NCBI GenBank assembly: GCA_013336365.1
Contig: JAAXTT010000003.1
Location: forward strand, 1 to 28,914
Direction: 5' to 3'
DNA from: Peptococcaceae bacterium
GTDB taxonomy: Bacteria > Bacillota > Desulfotomaculia > Desulfotomaculales > Desulfocucumaceae
Length of the DNA stretch: 28,914 nt
Both the position numbers and the translations under genes were made by a program. The notes beneath the pieces were generated by a model. That model was given only the letters and a program-made list of their open reading frames with translations. It was not told the origin of the DNA and made no database searches. Position 1 is the stretch's first letter. Each line of letters begins with the position of its first letter. Shown here in pieces: positions 6,689-14,676 of this stretch.

Positions 6689-8122
6689 TTATGTTTTTTG
6701 CATAAGATATTTTTTTAATTTGTAATCCAGATTTTGCCGACTTAAACCCATCCTGCGGGCTGCTTCATTCACGTTTCCATTTACCTCCCGTAAAACCTCC
6801 TGAATGGTCTCCCTTTCAACGTCCTCAATAATAGTCTTCAGTGTTCCCGTTTTAAGATTATTTGAAGCCATGGCAAATGACAATATTTTATCATCAGGGT
6901 GGTCTTGGTTTATTTGTTCATTGAATAGAGCGGATAGATGTTCCCGGTTAATGATTTCTTCGTCTTCGACCATGTTCATAGCATACTCTATCACATGCCT
7001 TAATTCCCGCACATTTCCCGGCCAGTCGTATTGCATAAATAACTCTGCTACCTCCGACGAAACCGCCCGTACCTTGCAGTTGATTAAATTGTTGTAGTGA
7101 TTGATAAAAAACTTTGTCAACAAAGGAATGTCTTCCTTATGTTCCTTCAAAGGTGGGATGCAAATGTTAATTACACTTAAACGATAAAAGAGGTCTTGGC
7201 GCAATATACCTTGCTCTACAGCTTTAATGGGAGATATGTTCAAAGCACTCAAAACCCGGACATTTATCTCTCGCTCTTTGTTTTCACCGACTTTCCTAAT
7301 CCGACCTGTTTCCAAAACCCGCAATAGTTTGGCTTGCTGGTTGGAATTCATGGAATTTATTTCATCTAAAAACAAAGTCCCATTAGTTGCCTCCTCAAAT
7401 AATCCCTGGCGTTCTATCGCGCCGGTAAACGCCCCCTTTGCTGTTCCAAACAGGATACTCTCCAACAAGGTCTCTGGTATCGCTGCACAATTCAATGAGA
7501 TGAAAGGTCCTTTTCGGCCGCTGGCATTATGGACACTTTGGGCAAAAAATTCCTTCCCCGTACCCGTATCTCCATATATTAATACAGATGAATTGGTTTT
7601 AGCCGCTTTCCGGGCAATATGAATGCAATTCATTAATGCCCTGCTTTCTCCAATGATTTGTTCAAATGTATAGTTATTATCTGCTGAATAAAACTTAATA
7701 GGTTTTTCAGCATTGCTGATTATGTCCATAAGCTTTTTAAACTGATAAATATTTTTTGTAATTGTCAATGCACCCATAAACTCACCATCATGAACCAGTG
7801 GGTAGGAACTGCTTACCGATATAGTTCGATTTCCGGAAAGGGTTGAATAATCTTGAAATAAGTCCACTACAGGTTTTTTCTTACTTAACACCTGTAAAGT
7901 AGCACTGGTATGCTCAACAATGTTAAAACACTCAGTTAGGTGACGACCGATGATATCCTCCCTTTTTAGGTTGTCCAGCTTCTCATTAGCCTGATTATAG
8001 AATATAATCTTTCCTTGCTTATCTACAATCATTATACACTCATCCAATAGATCTAAAATAACTTGAAGATTTTTAGAAAGGATAAGGTCATCAACCTCAA
8101 AAACATGATTTTCCACTTCCAT
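6689..8122 (-). CDS. Sigma-54-dependent activator (PAS, AAA+, Fis-type HTH)
   Basis: A 477-residue enhancer-binding protein that remodels RNA polymerase-sigma-54 using ATP. A PAS domain at about 20-130 (DECIMIVDKQGKIIFYN) is the likely sensor. The AAA+ domain, about 155-390, contains Walker A GDTGTGKE (184-191), the sigma-54 contact loop GAFTGA (230-235), Walker B TLFLDE (249-254) and the WPGNVRELR segment. The C-terminus ends in a Fis-type helix-turn-helix (NEAARRMGLSRQNLDYKLKK). There is no receiver domain, so it probably senses a small molecule directly. The ATG follows AGGTGTT. It lies 70 bp after rpoN in the same direction and just upstream of the sigma-54 promoter at 6465-6480, so it very likely controls the amidinotransferase and perhaps the genes after it. 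The ligand is unknown; a guanidino compound is the contextual guess. Confidence 0.93.
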   Translation of the reverse strand: MEVENHVFEVDDLILSKNLQVILDLLDECIMIVDKQGKIIFYNQANEKLDNLKREDIIGRHLTECFNIVEHTSATLQVLSKKKPVVDLFQDYSTLSGNRTISVSSSYPLVHDGEFMGALTITKNIYQFKKLMDIISNAEKPIKFYSADNNYTFEQIIGESRALMNCIHIARKAAKTNSSVLIYGDTGTGKEFFAQSVHNASGRKGPFISLNCAAIPETLLESILFGTAKGAFTGAIERQGLFEEATNGTLFLDEINSMNSNQQAKLLRVLETGRIRKVGENKEREINVRVLSALNISPIKAVEQGILRQDLFYRLSVINICIPPLKEHKEDIPLLTKFFINHYNNLINCKVRAVSSEVAELFMQYDWPGNVRELRHVIEYAMNMVEDEEIINREHLSALFNEQINQDHPDDKILSFAMASNNLKTGTLKTIIEDVERETIQEVLREVNGNVNEAARRMGLSRQNLDYKLKKYLMQKT

Positions 8123-8192
8123 AACACCTCTCCGGTAGATCTAATATTTCGTCTATTACACGCATTTATTTCTTGCCTATTTAAGAATTTTA

Positions 8193-9614
8193 TCAATATC
8201 TTTTTCTTTGCAGGACAGGAGCAATGCCTAACCTATCCCGGTACTTGGCAACTGTCCTGCGGGAAATTTGAATCCCCTTGTCTTTTAAGATGTCCGCAAT
8301 TTTCTGGTCATTATACGGATGTAATAAATTCTCCGACCCCACAATTTCCTGAATGAGTCTTTTAACACATTCAGAGGAAGCGGATTCGCCGGAGGATTTC
8401 GTCAAACCCGAACTGAAGAAGCTTTTCATTTCCAGGACACCCAAGGGAGTCTGAATGTATTTATTGGAAGTGGCCCGGCTGACAGTGGATTCATGGAGTC
8501 CGGTCCTCTCGGCCACGGTTTTCAGATTGAGGGGTCTTAGGTGTTTATATCCATATTCTAAAAAATCTTTTTGCAGATCTACCAGACAACTGGCTACCTT
8601 ATACAAGGTTTGTCTGCGTTGCTCAATACTACGCAACAGCCAAGCCGCAGCATTCAGTTTGCTTTCCACAAAACACCGGGTGTCTTTATCACAGTCTTTA
8701 TCCTGAGTCAATGCTGCACGATATGCTGTACTGACAGTAATTCTGGGTACTATAGAATCATTAATAAGCACAAAGTACTGATTATCCACTTTCTGCAAAA
8801 TTACATCGGGGATAATATACCCGGCATCATTTGACTTACCGTACTTTCTTCCGGGTTTGGGATCCAGGGTCTTAATGGTGTCGGCAACCCTTTGAATTTC
8901 CTTTAAGGCAACCCCGATGGATTGGGCTATCCAGGCAATTTTACCTTTAGATAGATCAACTAGGTAGTCCTGAATTACCACCCTTAACAATGAATCCTCA
9001 AAACCTTTTTGTTCCACCTGAATCAGCAGGCATTCCTCCAGAGACCTGGCCCCCACACCGACCGGATCAAAGGTCTGAATTATAAAGAGGACTTTTTGAA
9101 CCTCTTCCTCCTCCTCCATTAAATCTCGGGCCATTTCCTGTACCGTTGACTGCAGATAACCATTTCCGTCAATATTGCCGATAAGATACTCCCCTATGCT
9201 ACATTCCTTTTTTTTGAGACTGGTCAGTCTTAACTGAAGCATCAAATGTTCAGTCAGGGTAACAGACTGGCTCAGAAAACCCTCGTAGGCATAAGTCGTA
9301 TGATTGAAGCTCCGATCATTCCCTAGAAAAACCGAATTACTGTTTTCTCGTAAATACTCCTGCCAATCCAATTGACGGGTTTCTCCCGATTCATTGTGGT
9401 TTTGCCGGGATTCCGGTTCATCGGTTACATTTTGGCCGGATTCTTGGATGTCCCCTTCCTGCAATTCCAGCAGAGGATTTTCTTGAAGCTGCTGATTGAC
9501 ATACACACTGAGATCAAAGGAGGATAACTGCAGTATGGTGATAGCCTGTCGCAGTTCCGGCGTCATTATTAATTTTTGGGTTTGTTCAATCTGTAAACCA
9601 TAGCCCATGCTCAC
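8193..9614 (-). CDS. rpoN: RNA polymerase sigma-54 factor
   Basis: Sigma-54 directs RNA polymerase to -24/-12 promoters and needs an AAA+ activator to open them. The N-terminal activator-interacting region (QTQKLIMTPELRQAI followed by a glutamine-rich LQENPLLEL) and the C-terminal RpoN box (SRRTVAKYR) are both present, and the length of 473 residues is normal. GTG 9614 was chosen because it lies about 8 nt after AGGAGGT; the longer frame from TTG 9635 would start before the ribosome site, and ATG 9608 is rather far from it. It lies directly upstream of the sigma-54 activator gene, possibly in one transcript. A weak sigma-A-like promoter and a small hairpin (AAGTCCC/GGGATTT, near 9660-9676) lie upstream. 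Confidence 0.95.
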   Translation of the reverse strand: MSMGYGLQIEQTQKLIMTPELRQAITILQLSSFDLSVYVNQQLQENPLLELQEGDIQESGQNVTDEPESRQNHNESGETRQLDWQEYLRENSNSVFLGNDRSFNHTTYAYEGFLSQSVTLTEHLMLQLRLTSLKKKECSIGEYLIGNIDGNGYLQSTVQEMARDLMEEEEEVQKVLFIIQTFDPVGVGARSLEECLLIQVEQKGFEDSLLRVVIQDYLVDLSKGKIAWIAQSIGVALKEIQRVADTIKTLDPKPGRKYGKSNDAGYIIPDVILQKVDNQYFVLINDSIVPRITVSTAYRAALTQDKDCDKDTRCFVESKLNAAAWLLRSIEQRRQTLYKVASCLVDLQKDFLEYGYKHLRPLNLKTVAERTGLHESTVSRATSNKYIQTPLGVLEMKSFFSSGLTKSSGESASSECVKRLIQEIVGSENLLHPYNDQKIADILKDKGIQISRRTVAKYRDRLGIAPVLQRKRY

Positions 9615-9929
9615 CAGAATCACCTCCTGATACAAAGTCCAGCAACTATTGCCTATTTAGAAATCCCTATGGGACTTATCAACCTTATATAAATAAAGGG
9701 GTTTTCAATATAACAAGTTTAACACAGGACATGAGCTACCGTCTATCACTAGGCATTTTTGTTTATAACTTCACCTTCTCCTTCACATTGCTTTACGCGA
9801 GATTAAAAAACTAACTGGAATAATCAAGTTAAATTGCTTAAAATATTGGCAGGGTGGTATATTGGTTATATTATTATTTAAGTACCTAAGAAAAATAATT
9901 ATTTACAGTACTGAATATGGAGTTGTCCT
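9615..9929. promoter_or_regulatory. Divergent rpoN-cls promoter region
   Basis: A 315-bp AT-rich gap between two diverging genes. On the plus strand, TTGCTT (9834-9839) and TATATT (9858-9863) with an 18-bp spacer could drive cls. On the minus strand, TTGTTA and TTTATA with a 17-bp spacer could drive rpoN. Both are weak matches. I see no gene, RNA gene or repeat here. Confidence 0.35.
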
Positions 9930-11459
9930 ATGCTGAAGAAGCTTTTTAATCTTTTATTTTCCAGATTATTTATTTTTGGTTCACTGATTTTTATCCAAAT
10001 CTTTTTTTTCTTAGCCCTGGTCATTTTCTTAAGTCAAAAGGCCAGCGCAATTTATGTCATGCTCATAGTGCTTAGTCTTTTGATGGTATTCGGTCTTTAT
10101 CGAAAGGATATAAACCCTGCCTTTAAAATGGTCTGGGCCTTGATAATATTGGCCTTTCCTATCTTCGGAGGACTATTTTTTCTGTTGTGGGGCATGAGAA
10201 GAATGGATCCTAAGATGTCTAAGAAGCAAAAGCACATCTACCAGGCAACACTGGAATATTGTCATCAGAATTATGCTGTGTTGAATAAAATAAAATCCCG
10301 AGACCCCCAAATTCTCAGACATGCCGAATATATCCTTAATACCGGCTGCGCTCCTGTATTTGAAAGAACCAAGAGCATGTACCTGCCCGATGGAGAAACA
10401 AAATTCGCAAAGCTGTTGGAGGAATTAGCTAAAGCAAAGAAATTTATTTTTTTGGAATACTATACAATACGCAAGGGTAAAATGTGGAGTGCTATCCTAG
10501 AAATATTAATAGAAAAAGCTGCAGCAGGGCTTGATGTACGGGTTATGTATGATGATGTGGGCTGTCTCGGCGATCTACCCTATAAATACAAGGAAGAATT
10601 AGAAGCACATTCTATAAAAACCGAGGTTTTCAACCCCTTTCAGCCAAGACTATATGCCTTTATGAATTATAGAGATCATCGCAAAATCTGCGTTATCGAT
10701 GGAAATATTGGGTTTTCCGGTGGCATTAATATTTCTGATGAATATATTAATGCGATTTCTCCTTATGGACATTGGAAGGATACCGCAGTTATGATAACCG
10801 GGGATGCTGTGTGGAGCTTAACTCTGCTCTTTTTGCAAATGTGGCAGCTGTCCTCCGGAGATACTCCTGAATACGAAAGATATCGTCCTACAAAAACAGT
10901 ATATACTTCTGATGGCTTTATCCAGCCCTTCGGTGACGGACCTCTAAATAAAGAAAATGTTGCGGAAAATGCTTATCTGAATATAATAAACCGAGCAGAA
11001 AAATATGTTTATATTGTTACACCCTATATGGTTTTAGACAATGAAATGATAACCGCTCTAAAAACCGTAGCCCAAAGCGGAGTTGAGGTAAGAATATTAT
11101 GCCCGGGAATAGCAGATCATTGGTTTATTCAATATGTGACCCAATCCTATTACGGGCTGCTAATGACTGCAGGAATTAAAATATTTGAATATTCACCGGG
11201 CTTTATCCATGCCAAAATGATTGTTTCAGATGATAAGGTTGCTCAGGTTGGCTCCGTCAATATGGATTTCAGAAGCTTCTACCTGCTTTTTGAATGCAGT
11301 ACCGCCTTCTATTATTCCGGTATTGTTATGGATGTTAAAAATGATATAGAAAAAGCTTGCTTAGTAAGCAAGCTCATTTGCTATGATGACTTGGCCCAAA
11401 CACCCTGGCATAAAAAACTCATTCAGTCGATATTGCACATATTTGCACCGCTAATGTAA
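9930..11459 (+). CDS. cls: Cardiolipin synthase
   Basis: Cardiolipin synthase joins two phosphatidylglycerol molecules into cardiolipin at the cytoplasmic membrane. The 509-residue length is typical. The N-terminal 90 residues hold two or three membrane segments and a PLDc-N domain. Two phospholipase D HKD motifs follow: HRKICVIDGNIGFSGG in the first half and HAKMIVSDDKVAQVGSVN in the second. The ATG follows GGAG by 7 nt. It is the only rightward gene in the window and converges on aroH, with only 25 bp between the two stop codons. Its last 100 bases contain a hairpin that probably works as terminator for the opposing aroH transcript. Confidence 0.95.
   Translation: MLKKLFNLLFSRLFIFGSLIFIQIFFFLALVIFLSQKASAIYVMLIVLSLLMVFGLYRKDINPAFKMVWALIILAFPIFGGLFFLLWGMRRMDPKMSKKQKHIYQATLEYCHQNYAVLNKIKSRDPQILRHAEYILNTGCAPVFERTKSMYLPDGETKFAKLLEELAKAKKFIFLEYYTIRKGKMWSAILEILIEKAAAGLDVRVMYDDVGCLGDLPYKYKEELEAHSIKTEVFNPFQPRLYAFMNYRDHRKICVIDGNIGFSGGINISDEYINAISPYGHWKDTAVMITGDAVWSLTLLFLQMWQLSSGDTPEYERYRPTKTVYTSDGFIQPFGDGPLNKENVAENAYLNIINRAEKYVYIVTPYMVLDNEMITALKTVAQSGVEVRILCPGIADHWFIQYVTQSYYGLLMTAGIKIFEYSPGFIHAKMIVSDDKVAQVGSVNMDFRSFYLLFECSTAFYYSGIVMDVKNDIEKACLVSKLICYDDLAQTPWHKKLIQSILHIFAPLM
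11346..11374 (-). terminator. Terminator of the aroH operon, inside cls
   Basis: A 21-bp perfect palindrome (arms 11354-11363 and 11365-11374, AGCTTGCTTA) lies within the cls coding region. Read on the minus strand it is followed by TTTTTCTATAT. As aroH ends at 11485 and only 25 bp separate it from cls, this is the first reasonable intrinsic terminator for the leftward operon. No U-tract follows in the cls direction. Confidence 0.65.
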
Positions 11460-11484
11460 ATGTCGCTTTCTGTAAAATTACTCT

Positions 11485-11862
11485 TTACTGGGGAAGCAGA
11501 TCCTGTCTTAAAACAGTGGCACCCCGAAGGTATATATGCTTTAGTTCACCCTGGGCCTTATCGGTATTTACCAAAACCATAACCCTGATACACTTGGGAA
11601 GTCTGTCAGGAACATCTATCTCATTACCGCAAATCATCGGGACATATTTCCAGTCTAAAAATTCTCTTGCTGCGACTGCAGGAAACTCTGCATTAAGATC
11701 CCGGGTCACAGTGAAGAATGCTGCTGAGATATCAGCAGGATCTAAAGTATTTTCTTCAACAATTGATCTGAGAAGCTCCTTAGTCCCCTCCAAAATCTCC
11801 TCTGCATTATTGTTTAAAACTGTGATAGCACCTCTTATTCCTCTAACAGACCATCTTTTCAT
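11485..11862 (-). CDS. aroH: Chorismate mutase, AroH type
   Basis: AroH converts chorismate to prephenate, the branch step toward phenylalanine and tyrosine. The 125-residue protein resembles the monofunctional trimeric enzyme of Bacillus subtilis, with VRGIRGAITV at the start, FPAVAAREFLDWKYVPMIC in the middle, and KCIRVMVLVNT plus IYLRGATVLRQDL at the end. ATG 11862 was chosen because GGAGG lies 6 nt upstream and the first residues then align with B. subtilis AroH; the longer frame from 11907 adds an unrelated extension. It is the last gene of the leftward run and follows the HutP-family gene by 58 bp. It competes with TrpE, also in this window, for chorismate. Confidence 0.93.
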   Translation of the reverse strand: MKRWSVRGIRGAITVLNNNAEEILEGTKELLRSIVEENTLDPADISAAFFTVTRDLNAEFPAVAAREFLDWKYVPMICGNEIDVPDRLPKCIRVMVLVNTDKAQGELKHIYLRGATVLRQDLLPQ

Positions 11863-11920
11863 ACCAAGTCCTCCATTACTATAAAGCAAAAAATCCCCAA
11901 ATACCAATCAACAAGGGTAA

Positions 11921-12340
11921 TTATGAGACGACCGCCCGATGTCCCAATCCGACAGCCACCTCATCTAGGTGCAGCAAACCAACTCCAAAAAATACCGCAA
12001 CACTGATATGATCAGCCTGTCGGGCAATCCCAATTTTGCCACCGATATTTAATCCTAAAGCTTTTTGCATTATCTGGGACATAGCTTCCCTCAGAGCACC
12101 AGCTACAGCACCTTCCTCAGCGTGGATTTCTCTTATTACTCCTTCTCTCTTTGCAGCAACTACTGCTCTTTCAATAATCTTGTTAAAGGAGGTTAGAAAA
12201 TCTCCGCCATAATCCACTGCAGCAGTTTTTATGCCTTCCTTGGCAAACCTTGCTTTAAATTCCTTTTCCTGCTCTCTGTCCTCAGTCAAGGCCATTTCCA
12301 AAGCAACCTTTGCTACCTTTCTACTACCCTGAAGAACCAC
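11921..12340 (-). CDS. HutP-family RNA-binding antiterminator-like protein
   Basis: HutP of Bacillus subtilis binds hut leader RNA with histidine and Mg2+ and prevents termination. This 139-residue protein shows the HutP-family core as I know it from clostridial members: AVDYGGDF, VVAAKREGVI, EEGAVAGALREAMSQI and VAVFFGVGLLHL. Histidines at 73, 111, 124 and 134 could serve as metal or ligand contacts. GTG 12340 was chosen because GGAG lies 7 nt upstream; TTG 12349 would directly abut the ribosome site. It sits between a conserved unknown gene and aroH, not near histidine-use genes. The RNA target and the ligand are unknown, and sequence divergence from Bacillus HutP leaves function open. Confidence 0.8.
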   Translation of the reverse strand: MVLQGSRKVAKVALEMALTEDREQEKEFKARFAKEGIKTAAVDYGGDFLTSFNKIIERAVVAAKREGVIREIHAEEGAVAGALREAMSQIMQKALGLNIGGKIGIARQADHISVAVFFGVGLLHLDEVAVGLGHRAVVS

Positions 12341-12382
12341 TATATGCAACTCCTTAAATTTGACAGTATCTCCAACCCTATA

Positions 12383-12838
12383 TTATCTATTATATTTTCT
12401 TTCAAAGCTCTCCCGATAGTCACTTATTTCATCAGCAACTCTGTATAAAAGCCTTTCAGCTTCGATTCTGCTTAAAACAATAGGTTCCTGGGCAACAACC
12501 TCTACCTTTCTGAAATCATCTCTTGCTATAAGTACCAGCAGGTCTTCAAGAGTATCTGAGGTAACGTCTAAGACTATTGGGGCGTAAGCAATTTCTAGGT
12601 TATTTATTTCATCGTAAACCACATATACTTCACTGCCGATATCAATGTCCGATACCTTAATACCCTTTAGAGGAATATTTCTAAAGGTTGCGATATTCAG
12701 TTCTCTTATATCCTCAGCTATTTTTTCGACAGGTTTTCCTTTAAAAAATCTGCCTGGCTTTGAAGATCCTTTAAAATCCAGTCGTATTTTGGCCCTGATT
12801 CCTTGATTTACCTGATGATTATCTTTATCCTCTCTCAT
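12383..12838 (-). CDS. Conserved hypothetical protein (151 aa)
   Basis: I do not recognise a characterised family. The protein is soluble, 151 residues, with a basic N-terminal tail of about 25 residues rich in Lys and Arg, a central beta-rich part (GSEVYVVYDEINNLEIAYAPIVLDV), and an acidic helical C-terminus that ends in a charged segment (RESFERKYNR). No signal peptide, membrane segment or cysteine motif is visible. The ATG follows a GGAGGTGG ribosome site, which supports it as a real gene. It lies between rluB (27 bp away) and the HutP-family gene (42 bp away) in the same direction, so it is probably co-transcribed with them. The mixed basic and acidic ends would fit RNA or ribosome contact, but this is speculative. 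Confidence 0.75.
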   Translation of the reverse strand: MREDKDNHQVNQGIRAKIRLDFKGSSKPGRFFKGKPVEKIAEDIRELNIATFRNIPLKGIKVSDIDIGSEVYVVYDEINNLEIAYAPIVLDVTSDTLEDLLVLIARDDFRKVEVVAQEPIVLSRIEAERLLYRVADEISDYRESFERKYNR

Positions 12839-12865
12839 AAAGCCACCTCCTGTCAGAAATAGTAA

Positions 12866-13606
12866 TCAACTTGGTTTTTCTGAAACTGTGTCCTTTTTCA
12901 GCTTTCTTACTTCACTGAATAAAAGATGTCTATGCTGTCCGGATTTTAGATCACCCAAGGACAATGTCCCAACCTTAATTCTTTTTAATCGAATCACCTG
13001 ATAGCCGATTTTTTCAAAAAATCTTCTTATTACCCTATTTCTTCCTTCCTGAATGCTGATTTCGAAAAGTGCATTTCCCTCTCTGATGTCAACAAAGCTG
13101 AGTGCAATCGGTTTAAAAGGGCCATCCTCCAAAACTACACCCTTAGACATTTGGTCCATTTCACCGGCAGTAGGAAAACCATTAATTCTGACCCGATATG
13201 TTTTGGTAATATTATGGGAAGGATGGGTCAATTGATAGGCAAAATCACCATCATTGGTTAATATCATAAGACCTTCACTGTTATAATCCAGCCGTCCCAC
13301 CGGAAAAACCCTTTCATTTATGTCCGGAATCAAATCAGTTACTTTTTTTCTTCCCTCCGGATCACTTAAACTGGAAATATAACCTCTGGGTTTATTTATC
13401 ATAATATACACAGGTTTTTCAACCGACTTTATTTTTCTGCCATCTATCCATACTGTATCCTTTGAGGGATCAATCTTAGTTCCCAACTGGGTAACTAAAA
13501 TCCCATTAACCCTGACTCGTCCGGAAGCAATTATTTCCTCGCAGGAGCGTCTTGAAGCAATTCCATGTCTTGACATATATTTCTGTAATCTTTCGATACT
13601 ATTCAC
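12866..13606 (-). CDS. rluB: Pseudouridine synthase RluB/RsuA family
   Basis: Isomerises a uridine in ribosomal RNA, most likely in 23S rRNA. The 246-residue protein has an N-terminal S4 RNA-binding domain (about 4-60, ERLQKYMSRHGIASRRSCEE) and a catalytic domain with VGRLDYNSEGLMILTNDG, in which Asp107 is the expected nucleophile. INKPRGYISS and GRNRVIRRFFEKIGY are also typical. The start is uncertain: GTG 13606 overlaps a GGGG stretch, while homologues usually begin at the IERLQK position. It follows trpS by about 70 bp and precedes the unknown 151-residue gene. RluB versus RsuA or RluE specificity cannot be settled by eye. Confidence 0.92.
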   Translation of the reverse strand: MNSIERLQKYMSRHGIASRRSCEEIIASGRVRVNGILVTQLGTKIDPSKDTVWIDGRKIKSVEKPVYIMINKPRGYISSLSDPEGRKKVTDLIPDINERVFPVGRLDYNSEGLMILTNDGDFAYQLTHPSHNITKTYRVRINGFPTAGEMDQMSKGVVLEDGPFKPIALSFVDIREGNALFEISIQEGRNRVIRRFFEKIGYQVIRLKRIKVGTLSLGDLKSGQHRHLLFSEVRKLKKDTVSEKPS

Positions 13607-13675
13607 CCCTGACTAATAGTCCATCTAAAAAATTCTATCACATAAAGACCTCAATAACAAAATCGGTAATGTTAT

Positions 13676-14659
13676 TTATATCTTCATTGCCTCCCTAACA
13701 ATAGACATCGTATCAGCAGCTTCCTTTCTGGCTTTTAACGCGCCATCTGCTAATACCTCCTGGATATAGTTTGGTCGAGCTATAATTTGTCTTCTTTTTT
13801 CCCTGAATTCAGCTAAGGAATTATCCATGTTTGTAAAAACAATTTTTTTACAGGCAACACAGCCAATCTGTCCCTTTCTGCATTCTTCGGCTATAGATTC
13901 TGATTCATTGGGGCTGTAAAGTTTATGAAATTTATAAACACAGCATATTTCCGGATCTCCCGGGTCTGTTTTTCTGATTCTGGCAGGGTCTGTAATCATG
14001 GAATTTACCTTTTCTTTTAATTCATCTGCTTCCAGAAATATCCCTATATCATTTGAGTAGCTTTTACTCATTTTTCTGTTATCAGTTCCCGGGAATGAGC
14101 TTACCTTGGCCAACAATGCCTTAGGCTCCGGAAAAACTCGGGAATACATACTGTTAAATCTCCTTGCCACCTCCCTGGTCAGCTCCAGGTGAGGCAACTG
14201 ATCTTCTCCTACAGGCACGGCATCTGCTCTATATATTAGGACATCAGCAGCCTGAAGCAATGGATACCCCAAAAAACCATACATAAGTATATCCTTACCC
14301 TGCTCCTTGAATTGCTGAATCTGGTCCTTAAAGGAAGGAACCCTTTCGAGCCAAGCCAGCGGTGTTATCATAGAAAAAAGCAAATGTAGCTCTGCGTGCT
14401 CTTTTACATCTGATTGATTGAAAATCACACTTTTTTCCGGATCAAGCCCTACTGCTAACCAATCAGCTACCATTTCCAAAGCATTTTTTTTAATGTCTCC
14501 GGTATCATCAAAGGAGGTAGTCAGGGCATGCCAATCGGCTGAAAAGAAGAAGCAACTGTACTCATCCTGAAGTTTTATCCAATTCTCCAGCACGCTTAAA
14601 TGTCCAATATGCAATCGCCCGGTTGGTCTCATTCCACTTAAAATTTTTCCTTTTTTCAT
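13676..14659 (-). CDS. trpS: Tryptophan--tRNA ligase
   Basis: TrpS charges tRNA-Trp with tryptophan. The 327-residue length is standard for bacterial class I TrpRS. The HIGH signature is at 17-20 (RPTGRLHIGHL) and KMSKS at 196-200 (NRKMSKSYSND). GEDQLPHLELTREVARRFN is also typical. The ATG has a GAGGGAT site upstream and the gene follows the M50 protease by only 17 bp, so it is transcribed within the operon. There is no room for a T-box leader at this position, unlike many Firmicutes trpS genes. Confidence 0.96.
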   Translation of the reverse strand: MKKGKILSGMRPTGRLHIGHLSVLENWIKLQDEYSCFFFSADWHALTTSFDDTGDIKKNALEMVADWLAVGLDPEKSVIFNQSDVKEHAELHLLFSMITPLAWLERVPSFKDQIQQFKEQGKDILMYGFLGYPLLQAADVLIYRADAVPVGEDQLPHLELTREVARRFNSMYSRVFPEPKALLAKVSSFPGTDNRKMSKSYSNDIGIFLEADELKEKVNSMITDPARIRKTDPGDPEICCVYKFHKLYSPNESESIAEECRKGQIGCVACKKIVFTNMDNSLAEFREKRRQIIARPNYIQEVLADGALKARKEAADTMSIVREAMKI

Positions 14660-14676
14660 AACTGATCCCTCAATCC

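Noticed and set aside
11341..11380. The palindrome in cls as a repeat or mobile-element end
   Set aside because: It is a single copy in the window and the adjacent U-tract on the minus strand fits a terminator better.
14660..14676. A T-box leader for trpS
   Set aside because: Only 17 bp separate trpS from the upstream gene, and no T-box core sequence is visible there. None is visible before trpB2 either.
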